This document shows positions 1 through 8,547 of a DNA stretch of 64,000 nucleotides, piece after piece. Source of the stretch: Maritalea mediterranea (GTDB taxonomy: Bacteria > Pseudomonadota > Alphaproteobacteria > Rhizobiales > Devosiaceae). The position numbers were made by a program, and so were the translations under genes. Within the stretch, counting starts at the first letter, position 1; each line of letters starts with the position of its first letter. The notes below the pieces were generated by a model that searched no databases, had not been told where the DNA came from, and saw only the letters and a list, made by a program, of their open reading frames with translations. The DNA lies in assembly GCF_021568695.1 (NCBI RefSeq), contig NZ_JAKGTI010000003.1, positions 150,043 to 214,042 of the forward strand, in the 5' to 3' direction.

Positions 1-1315
<1,315 letters not shown>

Positions 1316-1411
1316 TCTCATTAATCAATGTCCGTAAAACACCAATACCAAACACGAACATCATCACTAGGTTCGCCTAGTAATCATATTTAACTTCACG
1401 TTTTGCTTTTT

Positions 1412-1533
1412 GCCGACTTGGTGACTATAGCGAGGTGCTCAGAACACGATCCCATTCCGAACTCGAACGTTAAACACCTCAGCGCCGATGGTACTTTGTC
1501 TTAAGGCATGGAAGAGTAGGTCGTCGCCAAGTC
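1412..1533 (+). rRNA. rrf: 5S ribosomal RNA
   Basis: The segment has the conserved 5S elements: the block CCCATTCCGAACTCG in the middle and GAGTAGGTCGTCGCC near the 3' end. The terminal stem is formed by GCCGACTTGGTG at the 5' end and CGCCAAGTC at the 3' end. It lies about 100 nt after 23S with no tRNA between them. Ends are estimated to within a few bases. No tRNA follows the 5S here; the initiator tRNA often found downstream of 5S in alphaproteobacteria is about 10 kb away. Confidence 0.95.
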
Positions 1534-1571
1534 CGCTAAAAGCAAAATTATCTCTACGATGTAAATCAAAT

Positions 1572-1610
1572 AAAACGCCCACCAAGCCTAACCGCTCGGT
1601 GGGCGTTTTT
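1572..1610 (+). terminator. Rho-independent terminator of the rRNA operon
   Basis: AAAACGCCCACCAAGC pairs almost fully with GCTCGGTGGGCGTTTT around a CTAACC loop and is followed by further T residues. It lies about 40 nt after 5S, as expected for the end of an rrn operon. The flanking A and T runs would let it act in both directions. Confidence 0.92.
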
Positions 1611-1636
1611 GCGTCCGGGGGGGGGGCGGTTATAGT

Positions 1637-2026
1637 TTGGCCTTTTTTCAAGTAATTCCAATTCCAAAATGCGAGACCATGCAGCAATTGCGGGCGCTGA
1701 TTTTTGATGTGGCGGCAGACTTGCCACAAACGGGCGGACTGGTTGAGACCCTGAAATGGGGAGAGCCGTCTTATCTGCCAAAGAAGAAGTGTGTGGGCAC
1801 CACGGTGCGGATCGGGCCGTCAAAGATCAAGGACTATGCGATATTTGTGCATTGCCAAACGACGCTGATAGATGAGTTCCGGCATATGTTACCCGATAAC
1901 TTTTATTATGAGGGCAATCGTGGGGTTCATTTTAATGTGGGCACGCCTTTGGACAAGGAACGCCTGCGGCTGTTGATTTCAAATGCGCTGACCTATCATC
2001 AAAGACAAAAAGTGAAGTCCGACTAG
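1637..2026 (+). CDS. DUF1801 domain protein (YdhG-like)
   Basis: This small soluble protein of about 129 aa belongs to the DUF1801 family, whose fold resembles a compact alpha/beta domain of unknown activity. The family hallmark LKWGEPSYL sits around residues 54-62, and LRALIFDVAADLP comes before it. The start is uncertain. The reading frame opens at a TTG (1637), and the segment from there aligns with the N-terminus of family members, but the first ATG (1679) would drop about 14 residues. No good Shine-Dalgarno sequence is visible. A run of ten G (1617-1626) lies just upstream in the open frame, so a length change there could alter any further upstream start. It converges on the MFS gene with a 4-nt overlap of the 3' ends. 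Confidence 0.75.
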   Translation: MAFFQVIPIPKCETMQQLRALIFDVAADLPQTGGLVETLKWGEPSYLPKKKCVGTTVRIGPSKIKDYAIFVHCQTTLIDEFRHMLPDNFYYEGNRGVHFNVGTPLDKERLRLLISNALTYHQRQKVKSD

Positions 2027-3228
2027 TTTTCCAACATGCCGCCTTTCAATCGGTTGGCGCTGAAATAGAGGACGGCGACGAACAGGGTGAGGCCGGTCAT
2101 GGTGAGCCACATGGCCAAGCCGCCAAATTGATGTAGGAGAAAGCCGCCGATTAGCGGCGCAAATACAAATCCAAAGCTGGAAAGAGATGAGGCACCAAAA
2201 TAGGAGCCTTTGAGATGGTCTGGCGCCAGCCGGTCCACAATGATGTTGAGGGTGGGGAAGAGAATAGCTTCGCCGATGCTGAGCACGAATATCGAGACCA
2301 TCAGCCATGTCCACGGGTCGGTCGGAGAAATGGCGAAGCCGAAAAACCCACCCGCGAAGAGAATCACACCAGACATGGCGCGCAAAAAAGGCGACCAGTT
2401 TTCCATCAATTTGAGCAGAGCAAATTGCAGGATTATGATCGTGGTGCCATTAATGAGGATCAGCAAGGCATATAGCTCGGTGAGTTCAGGCACTTGCATT
2501 TGCCGCAAATATTGCACCAGGCCGGCATCGATCTGGCCATAGCCGACAAAGCCGATAAAGGACGCGAAAACAAACAGCAAAAAGGCGGTGTCTTTACCCA
2601 GCACCGCGAGGGCGGCCGAGAATTTGAGCGGATCGCCCTGTTTGGTGCGTTTGAGGGGCTTTTCCAGATTGAAGATAAAGGCCGCGGCGGCGAAATAGAC
2701 CACATATAGCCCGGCAACAAACAGAAATGTGGATTGCTTGCCCGTGGCGCCAGCGAACGTGCCCAAGAGCGGGCCGGTGGCGGCGCCAACATTGAGCATG
2801 AAATAGCGGAAATGCAGCGCCATATCCTTGACCTTACGATCGCTGACCATATCGGTCATCAGCGCCTTGCCCGGATTTTCCACCATGCCGCGACCAAAGG
2901 ATTGCAGCAGTGTGCCAGAGAACAGCACAAGAAGGCTATCTGCAATGCCGATGATGCTCATGGCGATGATGTTGAGAAATAGGCCAAACAAAATGATTTT
3001 GCGCCGTCCGATAATGTCGGACAGATAGCCGACATAGAAGCCGAAAATGACCCCCACCGTGGCGGAACCGGACAGAAACGCGCCAATTTCAAACTCGTTG
3101 AGGCCAAACTTGTTGTGCAGCAACAACGCCAGAAAGGGCCAGACCATAAATAGGAAAAAACGCGAGGCAAAGGTGGCGAGAATCAAAAGCCAGATGGTTT
3201 TGTTGAATTCTTTAAGGGCGGCAAACAT
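2023..3228 (-). CDS. MFS transporter
   Basis: This is a major facilitator superfamily permease of 401 aa with about 12 hydrophobic segments, the usual size for a single-substrate exporter. The MFS motif A appears as GYLSDIIGRRK around residues 67-77 in the loop between TM2 and TM3, and a second weaker copy of the fold starts near residue 210. The N-terminus is short and cytoplasmic. Substrate cannot be read from the sequence; multidrug-type exporters of this class are the nearest resemblance. It starts at an ATG with a 224-nt gap to the divergent flavin reductase, a gap in which I see no other gene. Confidence 0.85.
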   Translation of the reverse strand: MFAALKEFNKTIWLLILATFASRFFLFMVWPFLALLLHNKFGLNEFEIGAFLSGSATVGVIFGFYVGYLSDIIGRRKIILFGLFLNIIAMSIIGIADSLLVLFSGTLLQSFGRGMVENPGKALMTDMVSDRKVKDMALHFRYFMLNVGAATGPLLGTFAGATGKQSTFLFVAGLYVVYFAAAAFIFNLEKPLKRTKQGDPLKFSAALAVLGKDTAFLLFVFASFIGFVGYGQIDAGLVQYLRQMQVPELTELYALLILINGTTIIILQFALLKLMENWSPFLRAMSGVILFAGGFFGFAISPTDPWTWLMVSIFVLSIGEAILFPTLNIIVDRLAPDHLKGSYFGASSLSSFGFVFAPLIGGFLLHQFGGLAMWLTMTGLTLFVAVLYFSANRLKGGMLEN

Positions 3229-3452
3229 TTAAGTGCTTTCAGCAGGATCGCTCGGCGGATGGGGCAAAGCAGAAACGCCAAATATGGCTTTTGGCGACCA
3301 AGGGCGCAAGCAGCATTATTGTGAAAATATCTGGATGGCCTGTGCCGATGCGATTGTCAGATGCAGATGCTCATAAAGATGTGATGGGACAGGGTGTGGC
3401 GTTGATTGCTAATGTTGCATAGGAATATCAGCTCTGGTGAGTTGAGCAGGAG

Positions 3453-4067
3453 ATGCGTGTGGCCTTTCATTCTTATAGTCCGGCAGACGGGCATGGTTTA
3501 AAACATAATCCCTTTAAAGCGCTGATTTCGCCGCGGCCGATCGGGTGGATTTCCTCGCGCAGCTCACATGGGGTGAGTAATCTGGCGCCCTATTCCTTTT
3601 TCAACGCCTTGAGTGAGAGCCCGCCTTTGTTGGGCTTTTCCTCTTCCGGGCGGAAAGACAGTTTGCGCAATATTGAGGCGGCTGGCGTCTTTGTGCACAA
3701 TGTGGCGGGGCGCGCGCTGGTGGAGCAAATGAACGCCAGCAGTGCGCCTTATGGTGAAGAGGTGAGCGAGATCGAGGCGATAGGCCTGAAGACCTTGCCA
3801 GGCGATGTGGTGGATGTGCCGCGGCTGGCGGATGCGCCAGCGTCCTTTGAATGCAAGCTGGTGGAGATCAAACAGCTGGAGGATCATCAGGGCGCCAAAC
3901 TCAATAATTATCTTATTATCGGTGAAGTGGTGCGCGCGCATATCCAAGAGCAATATATTGCTGATGGAATGATTGATGAAACAGCAATCGCCGCTGTTGG
4001 TCGCCTTGGCTATTTCAATTATGCCGCCGTGAAGGATATTTTTGCGCTGGCGCGGCCAACGCTCTGA
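3453..4067 (+). CDS. Flavin reductase-like FMN-binding protein
   Basis: This 204-aa protein belongs to the flavin reductase-like, FMN-binding split-barrel family (DIM6/NTAB type). Visible signatures are the N-terminal NPFKALISPRPIGWISS and the segment SNLAPYSFFNALSESPPLLGFS, which forms the flavin phosphate pocket in relatives. Members reduce or bind FMN and often serve as the reductase partner of an oxygenase, but no oxygenase is adjacent, so the physiological role is open. The Shine-Dalgarno AGGAG abuts the ATG at 3453; a GTG at 3459 would have better spacing, so the true start may be two codons later. It ends 16 nt before the DUF427 gene and is probably co-transcribed with it. Confidence 0.82.
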   Translation: MRVAFHSYSPADGHGLKHNPFKALISPRPIGWISSRSSHGVSNLAPYSFFNALSESPPLLGFSSSGRKDSLRNIEAAGVFVHNVAGRALVEQMNASSAPYGEEVSEIEAIGLKTLPGDVVDVPRLADAPASFECKLVEIKQLEDHQGAKLNNYLIIGEVVRAHIQEQYIADGMIDETAIAAVGRLGYFNYAAVKDIFALARPTL

Positions 4068-4083
4068 CCAGGAGGAGGCGGAA

Positions 4084-4497
4084 ATGGCAGAAACACAGGA
4101 CGATTTGACGGTTGAGCTGACATTGAAGGGCGTGGCGGCGCGGCCGGACGCGCCGCAGCACTTTATGCGGGTGCAGCCGGTGGGTGCCCATGTGGAGGTC
4201 ATGGCGGGTGAGGACCAATTGATCTCCACCGACAATGCGGTGTGGCTGCAGGAAGTGGGCAAAACCCTTTATCCACCTGTGATCTATGTCCCGCAGGACG
4301 AGATTATCGTGCCGTTGCAAAAACTCGAGAAGCAGACTCATTGTCCGCTTAAGGGTGACGCCAGCTATTTTGCTTTACGTGGCAAGGAAATAGGCTGGGC
4401 GTATGAAAGCCCGTTTGTCTTTTCTAATATATTGCAGGGCTTTATGGCGTTTTGGCCAGATAAGGTCCGGCTGGTGATCACGCCGGAACAAGCGTAA
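4084..4497 (+). CDS. DUF427 domain protein
   Basis: This 137-aa soluble protein has the DUF427 signature KLEKQTHCPLKGDASYF near residues 80-96, where the family usually shows a T-x-C-P-x-K-G core, followed by WAYESP. Its biochemical function is not established. The start at 4084 is chosen because a strong AGGAGG (4071-4077) lies the right distance upstream; an earlier in-frame start would lie inside the flavin reductase gene. The 16-nt gap and shared strand suggest an operon with the flavin reductase. Confidence 0.85.
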   Translation: MAETQDDLTVELTLKGVAARPDAPQHFMRVQPVGAHVEVMAGEDQLISTDNAVWLQEVGKTLYPPVIYVPQDEIIVPLQKLEKQTHCPLKGDASYFALRGKEIGWAYESPFVFSNILQGFMAFWPDKVRLVITPEQA

Positions 4498-4551
4498 TTT
4501 TGTACCAACTTTGTTCTTTTTGGTGGCTGAGGAATCGGGTAGGTTTTCCGC

Positions 4552-5214
4552 ATGACTTATTTAAGATTTGCAAATGCGGGATTGGTTGAGCAGGCGGCAG
4601 TGATCTATAAGATGTGCCGCGAATTCGGGCCGCTTTATGATTATTTTGCGCGTTTGCGCGACATGGATTTACCGGATGCGTGGATCGTTTCCGGCGCGAT
4701 TTACAACAATATTTGGAACTATCTTACTGACCGCCCGGCCATGCATGGGGTGAAGGATGTGGACATTTTTTACTATGATGCCGATGCCATCACCTATGAT
4801 GAGGAAGATAAAATCATCAGCGAGGCAGAGGCCGTTTTCGCCGGGATGCAAGTGCCCGTAGAAGTGCGCAATCAGGCGCGGGTCCATCTATGGTATCCGG
4901 CCCATTTCGGCTTTGATTATCCCAAATTGGACCATTCTCGCGAGGCGATTGATCGGTTTGCTTGTACCACTCACTCGGTGGGCATGCGGTTGAATGATCA
5001 GGATCGTTTCGAGCTTTATGCGCCCTATGGGCTGAATGATATTTTTTCATTCAAGTTGGTGCCCAATTATAATCTGCCCAATAAAGACACCCACTACAAA
5101 AAGGGAGAGCGGCTGTGTGCGCTCTGGCCCGAACTGGCGTTGGAGTCCTGGGTTGATGAGGTGCCAGCGCATCTGGTGCCGCAACCTGATCAAACATTAA
5201 GTCTTGCGGAATAG
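4552..5214 (+). CDS. Nucleotidyltransferase family protein (NTP_transf_6/DUF925)
   Basis: This 220-aa protein resembles the NTP_transf_6 (DUF925) group of minimal nucleotidyltransferases. The core runs from WIVSGAIYNNIWNYLTDRP (residues ~43-61) to HGVKDVDIFYYD (~64-75), where the paired acidic residues DVD would bind metal. Downstream, RVHLWYPAHFG and ATHSVG-like segments (here CTTHSVGMRL) match the rest of the family. The target molecule is unknown for the family. It stands alone, with 54 nt to the DUF427 gene and its own upstream region. Confidence 0.82.
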   Translation: MTYLRFANAGLVEQAAVIYKMCREFGPLYDYFARLRDMDLPDAWIVSGAIYNNIWNYLTDRPAMHGVKDVDIFYYDADAITYDEEDKIISEAEAVFAGMQVPVEVRNQARVHLWYPAHFGFDYPKLDHSREAIDRFACTTHSVGMRLNDQDRFELYAPYGLNDIFSFKLVPNYNLPNKDTHYKKGERLCALWPELALESWVDEVPAHLVPQPDQTLSLAE

Positions 5215-5230
5215 ATGATTAAAACTAAAA

Positions 5231-5282
5231 TGTAACCTTGACGTTACATTATTGTGGCTCTATGTGTAACCTGTAGGTTACA
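5231..5282 (+). promoter_or_regulatory. Promoter straddled by two TGTAAC-N6-GTTACA operators
   Basis: Two copies of the same perfect inverted repeat are present: TGTAACCTTGACGTTACA at 5231-5248 and TGTAACCTGTAGGTTACA at 5265-5282, with centres 34 bp apart (about three helical turns). A sigma70-like promoter fits exactly between them: TTGACG (5238-5243), a 17-nt spacer, and TATGTG (5261-5266). Thus one operator covers the -35 and the other covers the -10/start region. The XRE regulator encoded by the second gene of the transcript (5699-5908) is the obvious candidate to bind here; that assignment is inference. Confidence 0.8.
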
Positions 5283-5297
5283 AAATAGGAGCAACCA

Positions 5298-5702
5298 ATG
5301 ACATCTGAGTTTTTCACAAATGTGCGTACTGCGGTGCTGGGGCTGACTGGCCTTGTCTGCTTGGTCTATGGGGGCGGCGCCTTGGCCATGGGAACCCCGC
5401 AACCTTTCGCTTTTTGGCTGCCAGGTCTATTTGGGGTTGCGAGCGTTATCCTCATTTCAATTGCCGCCCTGGCGGCGGGTGACGACAATGCGCGTCGGGC
5501 CACAGATGAAGGCTATGTCGCCGATCGCCGCCATGCGGAAGGGTTTGGTTTTTGGGTGGCGATTCTGCTTTATCCCGCTTTTGCCGTGCCGCTTTGGCAA
5601 GGATGGGTGAGTTATCCCACCGCCTATGCGGCCATGGGCACGTTGACGGCAGCCGCCTTCCTGCTGAGATTTGTTTGGGCAGATGTAAAGGGACGGCTAT
5701 GA
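5298..5702 (+). CDS. Small membrane protein paired with XRE regulator
   Basis: This 134-aa protein has about four hydrophobic helices (roughly residues 10-31, 38-60, 81-100, 106-126) and a short charged loop, GDDNARRATDEGYVADRRHAEG, between the second and third. I do not recognise a named family. Small membrane proteins encoded directly before a YozG-like Cro/CI regulator are a recurrent arrangement, in which the membrane protein is the regulated partner. It begins 16 nt after the second operator, with AGGAG upstream of its ATG, and its stop codon overlaps the start of the XRE gene (ATGA). This makes a two-gene, translationally coupled unit. Confidence 0.78.
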   Translation: MTSEFFTNVRTAVLGLTGLVCLVYGGGALAMGTPQPFAFWLPGLFGVASVILISIAALAAGDDNARRATDEGYVADRRHAEGFGFWVAILLYPAFAVPLWQGWVSYPTAYAAMGTLTAAAFLLRFVWADVKGRL

Positions 5703-5908
5703 GCTTGATTTCACATTTGGCCGAGATCCGCAAAGCGGCGGGATACACCCAGGCGCAGCTGGCCGAGACGGTAGGTGTGTCGCGCAAAACCATCAATACG
5801 GTGGAGAATCATGTGTTTGTGCCCTCTACCGTGCTGGCGTTAAAGTTGGCGGCCGCTCTTAAGGTGAGCGTGCATGATTTGTTTGAACTGGGTGAGACGG
5901 ATCGGTAA
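5699..5908 (+). CDS. XRE-family (Cro/CI-like) transcriptional regulator
   Basis: This 69-aa protein is a single helix-turn-helix domain: IRKAAGYTQAQLAETVGVSRKTINTVE (residues ~9-35), where TQAQLAETVGVSRKTIN is the HTH itself. It resembles the minimal YozG-like regulators. The start at 5699 is chosen because it gives the canonical N-terminus and a 4-nt overlap with the upstream membrane-protein stop; longer versions of the frame run back inside that gene. It probably represses its own transcript through the paired TGTAAC-N6-GTTACA operators. Confidence 0.9.
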   Translation: MSLISHLAEIRKAAGYTQAQLAETVGVSRKTINTVENHVFVPSTVLALKLAAALKVSVHDLFELGETDR

Positions 5909-5972
5909 TATTCCGCATTAGGGAATGTCTGGTTGAAGAGACGGATCATTTGCGTTACCCATAAACCTATTA

Positions 5973-5988
5973 TTAACACCATTGTTAA
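5973..5988. promoter_or_regulatory. Inverted repeat upstream of a short ORF
   Basis: TTAACA-CCAT-TGTTAA is a perfect 6-bp-arm palindrome 12 nt before the ATG of a 23-codon ORF. It lies in an A/T-rich stretch. It may be an operator or chance; the TTAA boxes are 8 nt apart, one more than a canonical CtrA site. Confidence 0.3.
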
Positions 5989-6000
5989 ATATTAGGTTTT

Positions 6001-6072
6001 ATGAATATTGTATTGCGTGAATCTATCGTTCTAGTTGTGTTGCTTTCAATTGTGGTTTGGCTGGCTTTTTAG
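6001..6072 (+). CDS. Possible 23-aa single-pass membrane peptide
   Basis: A short ORF reads as a charged N-terminus (MNIVLRES) followed by an unbroken hydrophobic stretch ending in WLAF, long enough to cross a membrane once. It lies in the 237-nt gap between the XRE gene and alkC, has a palindrome 12 nt upstream, and no strong Shine-Dalgarno. Small peptides of this shape exist in bacteria (toxin or stress peptides, membrane-protein regulators), but nothing here assigns a role. It could be a chance ORF. Confidence 0.35.
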   Translation: MNIVLRESIVLVVLLSIVVWLAF

Positions 6073-6111
6073 TCTTCCCTTTCCAAAAGCAGCGTCCGGA
6101 CAACTCTCAAA

Positions 6112-6134
6112 GCTCGCCCCATCCTTGGGCGAGC
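6112..6134 (-). terminator. Hairpin terminator after the alkC-like gene
   Basis: GCTCGCCC (6112-6119) pairs perfectly with GGGCGAGC (6127-6134) around a 7-nt loop. Read on the minus strand, it follows the alkC-like stop by 11 nt and is followed by TTTG. The T run is short, so termination may be partial. Confidence 0.7.
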
Positions 6135-6145
6135 AGCCTCTATGG

Positions 6146-7282
6146 TTACGCTTGGTCGATCTCCAGCTGAAAGGCTGTTACACCTAGTGACTGCCCATTG
6201 AGAAAAAGCTCCAGTTTGTGTTCACCCGGATAGTAGCGGCGGGTGGTGATGGGACGGATCGGCACCTTCTTTTCCCCCTCAAGGGCCTTGCCCCCTGCGA
6301 TCAAGCCAGTGCCCAGTTTAAAAACCTTGGGCGATAGGCTCCCATTGGCTTTTTTGAGGTGGATTGCAAAGTCCAAAATATAGGGATGGGCCTTATTGTC
6401 CTTAGGTAGCAGGCGATAGGTAAACGTCAAAGCTCCGCCCAATTTAACCTTCGGTGTTTCGATTATAACCGACGCGTGTTGCAGCTCAATTGGCGCGAAG
6501 CCTAGCGCCTTTAATGTAGGGGGATGACCGTTTTTGATCAGCGTGCGGCAGGCATGGCGCACAAGGCGCTGGCGGTTTTTGCTGGCGCCCTGCATCCATT
6601 TGGCGGCAATTTGGGCCACCAGTTCGGGCAGGTTTTTGGCAATGTCATTGAGATTGTTGGCCACAGACCGGCGCACATATTCAGTGGGGTCATCCTTAAG
6701 CTGCTCCAGAATGGGCAGGATGGGCGATGGGTCTTTGACAAATTGGTGCAGGCGCATGCCCCAAGGCAGGAGCGGGCGGCAGCCTTCAGAGGCGAGGCGG
6801 CGCACATGGGCATTTTCGTCCTTGGCCCATTGGGCGAAGGTGCGCATGGTTTCATCCGGATCCTGCGCGATAAAGGGGCGCACGGCAAATTCGGCGCTGA
6901 AGCGCTTGGTCATTTCTTTGAATAAAGCTGCCGACTTGGGCCAGTCATCAATGCCAATCTCGGCAACAAAGTCGCAAAAGGGCATAATCACAAACCCGTT
7001 CAGCCCCGGGCGATCATTGCTGGTGGTGCCGCCATCAATGGGTGCCTCTGGCCCCAAGGCACCGAGAATGATCGGCCCGACCTGATCCAAATCAGGGGGC
7101 AGGGTGGCGATCAGCGCTTTCTGGATTTGCTGGCTGCGTTGTTTCAGCTCATTCTTTTGATGATCGATGCTGGCGATTTGCACAAATTGGTCGGCAGGAA
7201 ATGCAGGTGACTGGGCAGACAAATTTGCGGCCATTTTTTCAATGACCGCAATCGAAAAAAAGTTCTTGAACGGTTCGACCAT
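6146..7282 (-). CDS. AlkC/AlkD-like DNA alkylation repair protein
   Basis: This 378-aa protein has an alpha-solenoid of HEAT-like repeats (about residues 1-255), visible in repeated helices such as NAHVRRLASEGCRPLLPWGM and EYVRRSVANNLNDIAK. A C-terminal beta-rich domain (about 270-378) follows, ending in YYPGEHKLELFLNGQSLG. This HEAT plus immunoglobulin-like layout matches the AlkC class of 3-methyladenine DNA glycosylases rather than the shorter AlkD. The expected role is removal of alkylated purines in the cytoplasm. It is the last gene of a minus-strand operon: DUF599, then LprI-like, then this gene, with gaps of 2 and 8 nt. The pairing of a repair glycosylase with envelope proteins is unexplained. 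Confidence 0.82.
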   Translation of the reverse strand: MVEPFKNFFSIAVIEKMAANLSAQSPAFPADQFVQIASIDHQKNELKQRSQQIQKALIATLPPDLDQVGPIILGALGPEAPIDGGTTSNDRPGLNGFVIMPFCDFVAEIGIDDWPKSAALFKEMTKRFSAEFAVRPFIAQDPDETMRTFAQWAKDENAHVRRLASEGCRPLLPWGMRLHQFVKDPSPILPILEQLKDDPTEYVRRSVANNLNDIAKNLPELVAQIAAKWMQGASKNRQRLVRHACRTLIKNGHPPTLKALGFAPIELQHASVIIETPKVKLGGALTFTYRLLPKDNKAHPYILDFAIHLKKANGSLSPKVFKLGTGLIAGGKALEGEKKVPIRPITTRRYYPGEHKLELFLNGQSLGVTAFQLEIDQA

Positions 7283-7290
7283 AGGGGCGG

Positions 7291-7797
7291 CTACATCATC
7301 GACATATCAAGAATGTTGCTCAACTCAATGGCCCGGTTGGCCGTGGCGTCCAGCATGCAGCTGGCAAAGGCGGTGCTGCGCATGGTGCCATCGCCCCAAT
7401 AATTATAATGGAAGCTGCAAGAGGCATCGCGATAGGGAATCCATTTGCGTTGGGCGTCGCGCAGATCTTCAAACAGGGCGGGCTCAAGCACCTGTTTCAG
7501 ATTCTGATATTGGATGTTCAAAATGCTGTCCCACCAAGAATGCTCGCGCATCATGCAAGAGCTCATGCCGATGGTGGTCATGCCGCCCTCCTCTTCTTCC
7601 ATGCACACTTCGGCCGCGGTGCCTATACATTCGTCCAAGGTGTGCTCTTCCCCCTGCAAATTCATATCGGTCACCGCTTCCCAGCAGTTTTGCATATGCA
7701 TTTCATCTTCCATGGTGAACTGATTGTCCTGCGCAACGGATGGTTGTGCCAATCCGGCGACCAACAGACTGGTGGCGATCCATTTAGATAATGACAT
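7291..7797 (-). CDS. LprI-like (DUF1311) secreted protein
   Basis: This 168-aa protein carries a signal peptide (MSLSKWIATSLLVAGLAQPSVAQ, cleaved around residue 23). The C-terminal half matches the LprI/DUF1311 pattern: LRDAQRKWIPYRDASCSF near 112-129, then a spaced Cys (ASCMLD) and a final helix TANRAIELSNIL. The family founder, mycobacterial LprI, is a lysozyme inhibitor; most proteobacterial members are uncharacterised. The first half is rich in Met, Glu and Cys (six Cys in the mature chain, likely three disulfides), which fits a periplasmic protein. It starts 2 nt after the DUF599 stop and ends 8 nt before the alkC-like start, so the three genes are surely co-transcribed. Confidence 0.8.
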   Translation of the reverse strand: MSLSKWIATSLLVAGLAQPSVAQDNQFTMEDEMHMQNCWEAVTDMNLQGEEHTLDECIGTAAEVCMEEEEGGMTTIGMSSCMMREHSWWDSILNIQYQNLKQVLEPALFEDLRDAQRKWIPYRDASCSFHYNYWGDGTMRSTAFASCMLDATANRAIELSNILDMSMM

Positions 7798-7799
7798 TA

Positions 7800-8468
7800 T
7801 TACTCGTCCTTAGGTTGCGGCAGCCGCGAAATTGCCGCGTGGGATTTTGACAAAAACTCACGGTGCACAATGAAAATGAAGGTAAATATGGCTAGGGCGA
7901 TGCCAATCTCGGCCGAGATAAACCAGCCCACATTGGCGATCGAAAAATAATAGGCGCGGATGCCATTGTTGAAATAACGGGCGCCCTGGGCATTGAGCTG
8001 GGCCATGGCTTTGGTTTCTTCCGGGTCAGCGGTTTCGCTGTGATCCGCCGCGCCCAAAAGAATGCAGAAATGATTGAACTGCCGCAAAGAGAGCGTGAAG
8101 GACAAAAAAGCCAGAACCACCATCACCAGCATGATGATCAGGTGCAATTGATATTCGCCCATAGAGTAGCTGCCATTGACCTGCACGGTGCGCAGCGCGG
8201 GCAGCAACTCGTTTAATCGGCCGAAAATGGCAAACATCGCCAAAATCAACAGCACCGAGCTGGAGGCGAAGAAGGCGACGGAATTCATGATATTGCCGGT
8301 GAGAATCGCGTCCATCGGCGTGTCGCGTCTGACGGCATTCATGACCCAGCGATAACGCTGGTGGATCATCAGATTGGTGATGGAGGGGCGCTTCCGGCTG
8401 ATCTGGTGAGAGATGGTGCCGTAGAGCAGCCAGAAAATCAGCGGCAACAATGTTGATAGTAGCGACAT
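7800..8468 (-). CDS. DUF599 membrane protein
   Basis: This 222-aa integral membrane protein has about four to five hydrophobic helices (roughly residues 3-18, 62-88, 106-130, 170-202). The family pattern is clear: RYRWVMNAVRRDTPMDAILTGN followed by SVAFFASSSVLL, and LRQFNHFCILLGAA after the third helix. DUF599 proteins have no known function. It is the first gene of the minus-strand operon with the LprI-like and AlkC-like genes. The 80-nt gap to the tetR gene holds the operon promoter. Confidence 0.82.
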   Translation of the reverse strand: MSLLSTLLPLIFWLLYGTISHQISRKRPSITNLMIHQRYRWVMNAVRRDTPMDAILTGNIMNSVAFFASSSVLLILAMFAIFGRLNELLPALRTVQVNGSYSMGEYQLHLIIMLVMVVLAFLSFTLSLRQFNHFCILLGAADHSETADPEETKAMAQLNAQGARYFNNGIRAYYFSIANVGWFISAEIGIALAIFTFIFIVHREFLSKSHAAISRLPQPKDE

Positions 8469-8547
8469 GCCTGGTTTGCCCCCGTGTTTACTTGGTCAAT
8501 CGATCATACCCAAATTGGATTTTATGGCGAGGCGTTTTTAGACAAAT

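Noticed and set aside
3285-3380. A 30-codon ORF in the MFS/flavin reductase gap
   Set aside because: Cys-rich, no ribosome site and no resemblance to a known peptide.
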